NCBI RefSeq assembly: GCF_009796285.1
Contig: NZ_CP047020.1
Coordinates: 2,852,001-2,916,000 of the forward strand
Direction: 5' to 3'
Source of the DNA: Streptomyces broussonetiae
GTDB lineage: Bacteria; Actinomycetota; Actinomycetes; Streptomycetales; Streptomycetaceae
Length of the DNA stretch: 64,000 nt
Below the pieces are notes generated by a model. It was not told the DNA's origin and ran no database searches. It saw only the letters and a list, made by a program, of their open reading frames with translations. Of this stretch, positions 58,210 through 64,000 are shown piece after piece; within the stretch, counting starts at the first letter, position 1, and each line of letters begins with the position of its first letter. The translations under genes were made by a program, and so were the position numbers.

Positions 58210-58880
58210 CTGCCGGGGGTCGGGGTGGAGGCGGTCTGGGGGATGGGCGGCGGGGGGACCGCTGCCGCCGGGGCGGAGGGAGCAGGGGTGCCCTGGGACC
58301 TGGCCGGTGAAGCGGAAAGCGCCGGGGTCGCAGAGCCGGGCAGGGCGCCGGCCGGATCCGGGGAGGCGGAGAGGGCGCCGGCCGGGTCCGGAGAGGCGGA
58401 GAGGGCGGCGGCCGGGTCCGGAGAGGCGGAGAGGGGGGTGGCCGGAGAGGCGGGAGGGGCAGCGGCCGGGGTCATCGTCTCGGGGACCACGGGGGCGGTG
58501 AAGGCGGCCGCATCGTGGGCCGCGGCGCTCGGCACGCCCTTGACCGTGCCGCCGGGGCCCAGGAAGGCCGGATCTCCGCCGGGCACCATGCCGAGTTCGT
58601 GGGCGCGGCGCTGGAGGGCGTCGGGCGAGGAGTAGGCGTCGATGTCCCGCTGGAGAGCCTGTTCCTCGTCGGTGAGGCTCTTCGTCCGCTTCTGCAGGTC
58701 GGCGAGTTTGAACGAGCCTTCACTGAGGGCGGAGTTCAGGACCAGCAGCCCGATGAGGCCGCCGCCGAGGACCAGGACGACGAGGAGGACGAACGGGGTG
58801 CGGGCCGCCCGCGCGCGGCCGGCCGGGAAGAGCCGGGCGAGCCGTGCGGCCCGCCCCCTCAGTTCGGGTTTCCTGCTCAC
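58206..58880 (-). CDS. ftsL: FtsL/septum-formation-initiator-like protein
   Basis: A 224-aa bitopic protein. A basic cytoplasmic start (SRKPELRGRAARLARL) precedes one transmembrane helix (about residues 31-52) and a coiled coil (SFKLADLQKRTKSLTDEEQA, ending DALQRRAHELGMVPG). The last about 110 residues are an extracytoplasmic Ala/Pro/Ser tail with three 10-residue repeats. FtsL links FtsQ/FtsB to FtsW-FtsI. The GTG at 58880 opens the basic tail. It overlaps ftsI by 4 nt and follows rsmH by 16 nt. Confidence 0.9.
   Translation of the reverse strand: MSRKPELRGRAARLARLFPAGRARAARTPFVLLVVLVLGGGLIGLLVLNSALSEGSFKLADLQKRTKSLTDEEQALQRDIDAYSSPDALQRRAHELGMVPGGDPAFLGPGGTVKGVPSAAAHDAAAFTAPVVPETMTPAAAPPASPATPLSASPDPAAALSASPDPAGALSASPDPAGALPGSATPALSASPARSQGTPAPSAPAAAVPPPPIPQTASTPTPGR
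58351..58440. repeat. Three 30-bp tandem repeats in ftsL
   Basis: Three units of exactly 30 bp (58351-58380, 58381-58410, 58411-58440) with the core GGAGAGGCGGAGAGGG. The minus-strand translation gives three ASPDPA-containing 10-residue repeats in the FtsL outer tail. The units differ at only a few positions, so gain or loss of a copy would stay in frame. Confidence 0.9.
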
Positions 58881-58896
58881 TGCTCCCCCGTCTCCC

Positions 58897-59853
58897 TCAC
58901 TCCGCTTCCTCCCTGATGCGCTCGGCGCCGCGCAGCCTCGCCGGTGCGGCCCGGCGGTTCTCGGCGATCTCTTCCTCGGTGGGAAGTTCGGCACCCCGGG
59001 TGAGCAGCTTGAGCCGCGGCTGGTAGCGCTCGGGCACGACCGGCAGCCCGGGCGGCGCGGTCGAGGCGGCACCGGCCGCGAACACCTGCTTGACCAGCCG
59101 GTCCTCGAGCGACTGGTACGACAGCACGGCGATGCGCCCGCCGACGTCGATGGCCTGCACCGCGGCCGGGATCGCCCGCTCCAGGACGGACAGTTCACCG
59201 TTGACCTCGATGCGCAGCGCCTGGAAGGTGCGCTTGGCGGGGTTGCCGCCGGTGCGCTTGGCGGCCTGCGGCAGGGCGTCCCGGATCAGCTCCACGAGGC
59301 GGGCGCTGTTGCTGAACGGCTCCTTCTCGCGCTCGCGCACGATCGCGGCCACGATCCGCTTGGCCTGCTTCTCCTCGCCGTACGCGCGCAGGATGCGCAC
59401 GAGTTCGCCCGCCGGGTAGGTGTTGAGGACCTCGGCGGCGCTGACGCCGGTCGTCTGGTCCATGCGCATGTCCAGGGGCGCGTCCTGGGCGTAGGCGAAG
59501 CCGCGGTCGGCCTCGTCCAGCTGCATGGAGGAGACCCCGAGGTCGAACAGGACGCCCTGCACGCGCGCGATGCCGAGTCTGCGCAGTACGTCGGGCAGTT
59601 CGTCGTAGACGGCGTGCACGAGGGTGGCGCGCTCGCCGAAGGGCGCGAGCCGCTCGCCGGACAGGCGCAGCGCCTCCTTGTCCCGGTCGAGGCCGATCAG
59701 CCGGGCCTCGGGGAACCGGGTCAGCAGCGCCTCGCTGTGCCCGCCGAGGCCGAGGGTGCAGTCGACGACCACCGCTCCCGGCCGCTCCAGGGCGGGCGCC
59801 AGCAGATCCAGGCACCGCTGGAGCATCACCGGGACGTGTCGACTCTGGCTCAA
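58897..59853 (-). CDS. rsmH: 16S rRNA m4C1402 methyltransferase RsmH (MraW)
   Basis: A 318-aa SAM-dependent methyltransferase that methylates C1402 of 16S rRNA. The SAM loop is [14 protein letters not shown], followed by [10 protein letters not shown] and [17 protein letters not shown]; a helical insertion lies about residues 115-220. It heads the dcw cluster. No mraZ precedes it. A TTGACC/TAAAGT promoter-like pair about 220 nt upstream probably drives it and the genes after it. Confidence 0.97.
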   Translation of the reverse strand: MSQSRHVPVMLQRCLDLLAPALERPGAVVVDCTLGLGGHSEALLTRFPEARLIGLDRDKEALRLSGERLAPFGERATLVHAVYDELPDVLRRLGIARVQGVLFDLGVSSMQLDEADRGFAYAQDAPLDMRMDQTTGVSAAEVLNTYPAGELVRILRAYGEEKQAKRIVAAIVREREKEPFSNSARLVELIRDALPQAAKRTGGNPAKRTFQALRIEVNGELSVLERAIPAAVQAIDVGGRIAVLSYQSLEDRLVKQVFAAGAASTAPPGLPVVPERYQPRLKLLTRGAELPTEEEIAENRRAAPARLRGAERIREEAE

Positions 59854-60273
59854 AGGGGCCTCTCAGATCCTGCGGGCCCGTACGCACTGCCGGGTCCCCG
59901 CCTGCTCGTGAAGAGGGGGGTCTGCCGGCGCCGGAAGCGTCAGCCGGACCGGGAGCGGGAGGAGGCCGAGCCGTACGTACGCGCCGCGCACGCGGGGAGA
60001 CGGTCCGGGTACGGTCCGGGGTCTCCAGGGGTTTCACCAGCAGGGAGAGCCACGCCTCCCGCTTCGCGTCACTTTAGTCCACCGTGTCTCGCGGTCAATC
60101 AACCGGCCTGCGCGTCGCGTACCGCATCGCGGCGGAAGCTGCAATTCGACGGGATTCACCCGTCCGGACCATGTTTGCCGTCCGTGTGGGTTAGCTCACA
60201 ACAAGCCACCCTGGTGTTCTTTGTCCGCTCTCACAGCAGGCCAGGGCCGAGGGTGGCCAGTAACGTCATGGCT
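59854..60273. other. Intergenic region between rsmH and the carbonic anhydrase gene
   Basis: This 420-nt gap holds no gene that I can support. It contains GGAGAC (59996-60001) facing GTCTCC (60021-60026) around a doubled GGTCCGGG, which would fold in the rsmH leader. It also contains a minus-strand promoter candidate at 60071-60098 and presumably the plus-strand promoter for the carbonic anhydrase near 60180-60260. ORFs across it are antisense or shadow frames. Confidence 0.6.
60071..60098 (-). promoter_or_regulatory. Candidate dcw promoter before rsmH
   Basis: On the minus strand, TTGACC (plus 60093-60098) and TAAAGT (plus 60071-60076) are 16 nt apart, a good match to vegetative sigma-factor promoters. 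GTGTC at 60084-60088 (GACAC on the minus strand) lies between them and is a possible WhiA/WhiB site. The predicted start would leave a leader of about 210 nt. Confidence 0.55.
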
Positions 60274-60822
60274 ATGACGACTTCCGCAGCAGTTCCCACT
60301 GGATCCGAAGGCGCCATAACCCACGGCGGCACCGTGACCGACCGCCTGGTGAAGGCCAACCAGGGCTACGCCGCCGAGTTCAGCGACCCGGGCATGGACG
60401 CGCGCCCCGTCCTCCAGGTCGCGGTCGTGGCCTGCATGGACGCCCGGCTCGACCTGCACAAGGCACTCGGCCTGCAGCTCGGCGACTGCCACACCATCCG
60501 CAACGCGGGCGGCGTCGTCACCGACGACGTGATCCGCTCCCTGACCATCAGCCAGCGTGCGCTCGGCACCCGCAGCGTCGTGCTCATCCACCACACCGGC
60601 TGTGGCATGGAGTCCATCACCGAGGACTTCCGCCATGACCTCGAGATGGAGGTCGGCCAGCGCCCGGCCTGGGCGGTGGAGTCGTTCCGGGACGTCGACC
60701 AGGACGTGCGCCAGTCCATGCAGCGCGTGCGCACCTCGCCGTTCCTGCTGCACACCGGCGACGTGCGCGGCTTCGTGTTCGACGTGCGCACGGGTCTGCT
60801 GCGCGAGGTCGACCCGGCCTGA
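60274..60822 (+). CDS. Beta-carbonic anhydrase
   Basis: A 182-aa beta-class carbonic anhydrase that interconverts CO2 and bicarbonate. Zinc ligands are C54 (in CMDARLD, with D56 and R58), H107 and C110 (HHTGCG). The TIRNAGG loop is present. The C-terminus is helical and short. It is cytoplasmic by lack of a signal. The ATG at 60274 was chosen, with ATG at 60268 equally possible; neither has a good ribosome-binding site. It is divergent from rsmH. Confidence 0.93.
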   Translation: MTTSAAVPTGSEGAITHGGTVTDRLVKANQGYAAEFSDPGMDARPVLQVAVVACMDARLDLHKALGLQLGDCHTIRNAGGVVTDDVIRSLTISQRALGTRSVVLIHHTGCGMESITEDFRHDLEMEVGQRPAWAVESFRDVDQDVRQSMQRVRTSPFLLHTGDVRGFVFDVRTGLLREVDPA

Positions 60823-60998
60823 CCGGGAGAGTTCGCCCCGGCCCGACCGGGCCGACCGGCCGTCCGCCCCGGAAACACCGCACTCCCCATCCCGTTTCCG
60901 TATCGAGAACAGGGTCGAAAAGGCCGTAAGACCGACATCGTGCGGGCAGTTGTCCACAGGCGAGTGACACGAATCGGTAACGGCAGCAAGAATGCGGG

Positions 60999-61029
60999 GT
61001 GTGACGTCACACGGAACCTTTCCCGTGTG
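60999..61029. promoter_or_regulatory. Overlapping dyads upstream of the moxR-like gene
   Basis: GTGTGACGTCACAC (60999-61012) is a perfect 14-bp palindrome. Its right arm overlaps a second dyad, CACACGG (61008-61014) facing CCGTGTG (61023-61029). The end lies 71 nt before the GTG of the AAA ATPase. The layout suggests two alternative sites or structures in the 278-nt gap; no binding protein is known. Confidence 0.5.
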
Positions 61030-61100
61030 GTGTCCGTGTTTCGGGGTGGGCCGGTTTCGCATCGCAGCGTCGGCCCGGAGAACGGGCCGAGGAGGGCCGG

Positions 61101-62140
<1,040 letters not shown>

Positions 62141-62141
<1 letters not shown>

Positions 62142-63502
62142 TGAGCGCCGGGGGGACCGGGCAGGCGGAGGCCGACCGCGGGGAGGCGGGCGGTGTCCGA
62201 ACGGCACTGGCGGGTCTGACGACCCGTGGCCGCTCCTTCCTGGCGGCCGGGATCGCGGCCGCGATCTGCGCCTACGTCCTCGGCCAGAGCGATCTGCTGC
62301 GGGTCGGCCTGCTGCTGGCCGTGCTGCCCCTGCTCTGCGCGACCGTGCTCTACCGCACGCGCTACCGGGTGGCCGCCACCCGTCGGCTCGCCCCCGCGCG
62401 CGTGCCGGCCGGCAGCGAGGCCCGGGTGCACCTGCGGATGGACAACGTCTCCCGGCTGCCCACCGGCCTGCTGATGCTCCAGGACCGGGTGCCCTACGTC
62501 CTCGGGCCCCGCCCCCGGTTCGTGCTGGACCGCGTGGAGCCGGGCGGCCGCCGCGAGGTCTCCTACCGGGTCCGCTCCGACCTGCGCGGCCGCTACCCCC
62601 TGGGCCCGCTGCAGCTGCGGCTGACGGACCCCTTCGGGATGTGTGAACTGACCCGCTCCTTCTCGGCGTTCGACACGCTCACGGTCATCCCGCGCGTGGA
62701 GCCGCTCGCCCCGGTCCGCTTCAGCGGCGAGGCCAAGGGGTACGGCGACGGGCGGCAGCGCTCGCTGGCCCTGGCGGGCGAGGACGACGTGATCCCGCGC
62801 GGCTACCGCTACGGCGACGACCTGCGCCGGGTGCACTGGCGGTCCACCGCACGCTACGGCGAGCTGATGGTGCGCCGCGAGGAGCAGCCCCGGCGCTCCC
62901 GCTGCACCGTCCTGCTGGACACCCGGGGCGGTGCCTACGAGGGCGCGGGCCCCGACTCGGCCTTCGAGTGGGCGGTCTCCGCCACCGCCTCGGCGCTGGT
63001 GCACATGCTCGAACGCGGCTTCTCGGTACGGCTGCTGACCGACAGCGGCAGCGCGGTGCCCGGCGAGGGCGGCGACGGGTTCGGGGGCGGCGGCCCGGAG
63101 ACCGCGGACGCGGCCGGGCTGATGATGGACACCCTCGCGGTGATCGACCATTCCGACGGCACGGGCCTGTCCCGGGCCTACGACGTGCTGCGCGGTGGCA
63201 ACGAGGGGCTGCTGGTGGCCTTCCTGGGCGATCTGGACGAGGAACAGGCCGCGACGGTCGCCAAGATGAGCCGGCGCAGCGGCGGTGCCGTCGCCTTCGT
63301 GCTCGACCCGGACACCTGGGTGCGCGAGGCGACCGACGTGCCACGGCCCGGGGACCGGCACGCGGAGCGGTTGCGCATGTTGCGCGAGGCGGGCTGGACG
63401 GCACTGAGCGTGCCGCGCGGCGCCGCGCTGAACGCACTGTGGCAGCAGGCGGACCGGGAGCGTTCGGGTCTGGCCTCGTTGAGCGGGGAGGCGACGGGAT
63501 GA
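62141..63502 (+). CDS. DUF58 domain protein
   Basis: A 453-aa protein. Two adjacent transmembrane helices (about residues 29-66) precede a beta-rich region, the DUF58 core motif YRYGDDLRRVHWRSTARYGEL, and a VWA-like region (about 260-420). It partners MoxR; such operons with a transglutaminase are typical and are thought to serve membrane-associated assembly, although no exact job is known. It overlaps both the moxR-like stop (1 nt) and the transglutaminase start (ATGA). Confidence 0.93.
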
Positions 63503-64000
63503 GCGGGCGGGCACGACTGGCGCTGTGCGCCGCCGCGGCCACGCTGATGGCCTCCTGCGCGCTGCTTCCGCTGGTGGACGGACCGACCTGGCTGCTGCAA
63601 CTGGTCCCGCTGGTGGCCGTGCAGAGCGGGGTGGGCGCGGCGGCCCGCCGGGTGCCGCTCGGCCGTCCGCTGACCGTGGCGGCGCAGGCGCTGGCCACCC
63701 TGCTCCTGCTGACCCTGGTCTTCGCGCGGCAGCACGCGATCATCGGGCTGATCCCCGGCCCGGGCACCTTCCGTTACCTGGCCGCCCTGCTGCAGCAGGG
63801 CTCCACCGACGTCGGCGAGTACGCGATACCGGCGCCGCTCACCGAGGGCATCAAGCTGATGCTGATCGGTGGGGTCCTGCTGATCGGCCTGCTGGTGGAC
63901 ACCCTCGCGGTGACCTTCCGCAGCGCAGCCCCGGCCGGGCTGCCGCTGCTCGCGCTGTACTCGGTGGCGGCCGGGCTGTCCGACGGCGGGGCCGGCTGGC
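63499..64000 (+). CDS. Transglutaminase-like TgpA-type membrane protein, N-terminal part
   Basis: The first 167 residues, running off the window end. The frame opens with an Ala-rich hydrophobic helix (LALCAAAATLMASCALLP), then several more helices around residues 40-60, 65-80, 118-133 and onward, which is the multi-span N-terminus of DUF3488/TgpA proteins; the transglutaminase domain would follow outside the window. The ATG overlaps the DUF58 stop as ATGA. The gene content of the MoxR-DUF58 operon supports this reading. Confidence 0.8.
   Translation, partial: MSGRARLALCAAAATLMASCALLPLVDGPTWLLQLVPLVAVQSGVGAAARRVPLGRPLTVAAQALATLLLLTLVFARQHAIIGLIPGPGTFRYLAALLQQGSTDVGEYAIPAPLTEGIKLMLIGGVLLIGLLVDTLAVTFRSAAPAGLPLLALYSVAAGLSDGGAGW

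Overview
The window is a chromosomal core segment of a high-GC actinomycete, almost certainly a Streptomyces. Evidence for this is the codon use with nearly all G or C in third position, frequent GTG starts, a hisD-C-B order followed by a dual-function PriA, a mupB/eukaryote-like IleRS with an actinobacterial T-box, and an ftsZ-pgeF-yggS-sepF-yggT-divIVA row. As far as I recall, the gene order matches the region around SCO2039-SCO2096 of S. coelicolor. No prophage, insertion sequence, CRISPR array, tRNA or rRNA is visible.

Region by region. 1-3.9 kb (minus): the start of trpC, two small membrane proteins, a Trp-associated membrane protein, trpE and hisI. 4-7 kb: a TIGR03085 protein and a VOC-fold protein, converging on an MFS exporter with its ArsR-like regulator and a strong candidate operator. 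7-12.8 kb (minus): the histidine operon hisD-hisC-hisB-(54-aa membrane peptide)-hisH-priA-ridA-hisF, with most genes overlapping by 4 nt. 12.9-21.3 kb: a beta-helix-like membrane protein, an unknown soluble protein, a LON-substrate-binding-domain protein, YbaK, an ABC transporter and a NYN-domain protein. 21.4-25 kb: dnaE. 25-34.5 kb: a DUF2252 protein with kinase-like motifs, a membrane protein, a DsbA-like protein, Tat-exported PhoD, a dienelactone hydrolase, an MscS channel, an SDR and a Na+/H+ antiporter. 34.5-38 kb (minus): a GNAT, an RluA-type pseudouridine synthase, lspA and a histone-H1-like/DksA fusion. 38.2-41.7 kb (plus): T-box and ileS.

42-60 kb (minus) is the division and cell-wall (dcw) cluster: rsmH, ftsL, ftsI, murE, murF, mraY, murD, ftsW, murG, ftsQ, ftsZ, pgeF, yggS, sepF, yggT and divIVA. 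Most of rsmH-murG is tightly packed. ftsZ has its own 280-nt leader carrying promoter and possible WhiA/WhiB signals. From 60.2 kb (plus) come a beta-carbonic anhydrase and a MoxR-DUF58-transglutaminase operon that runs off the end.

The most useful non-routine observations are these: a T-box in which one CCCTCC segment can pair either with the T-box or with the ileS ribosome-binding site; a 29-codon, fully GC3 ORF after phoD with a perfect ribosome-binding site but GCG where the start codon should be; an apparently circularly permuted kinase-like motif order in the DUF2252 protein; a TTGA stop/start overlap that fixes the hisH start; and several dyad operators that are not otherwise explained.
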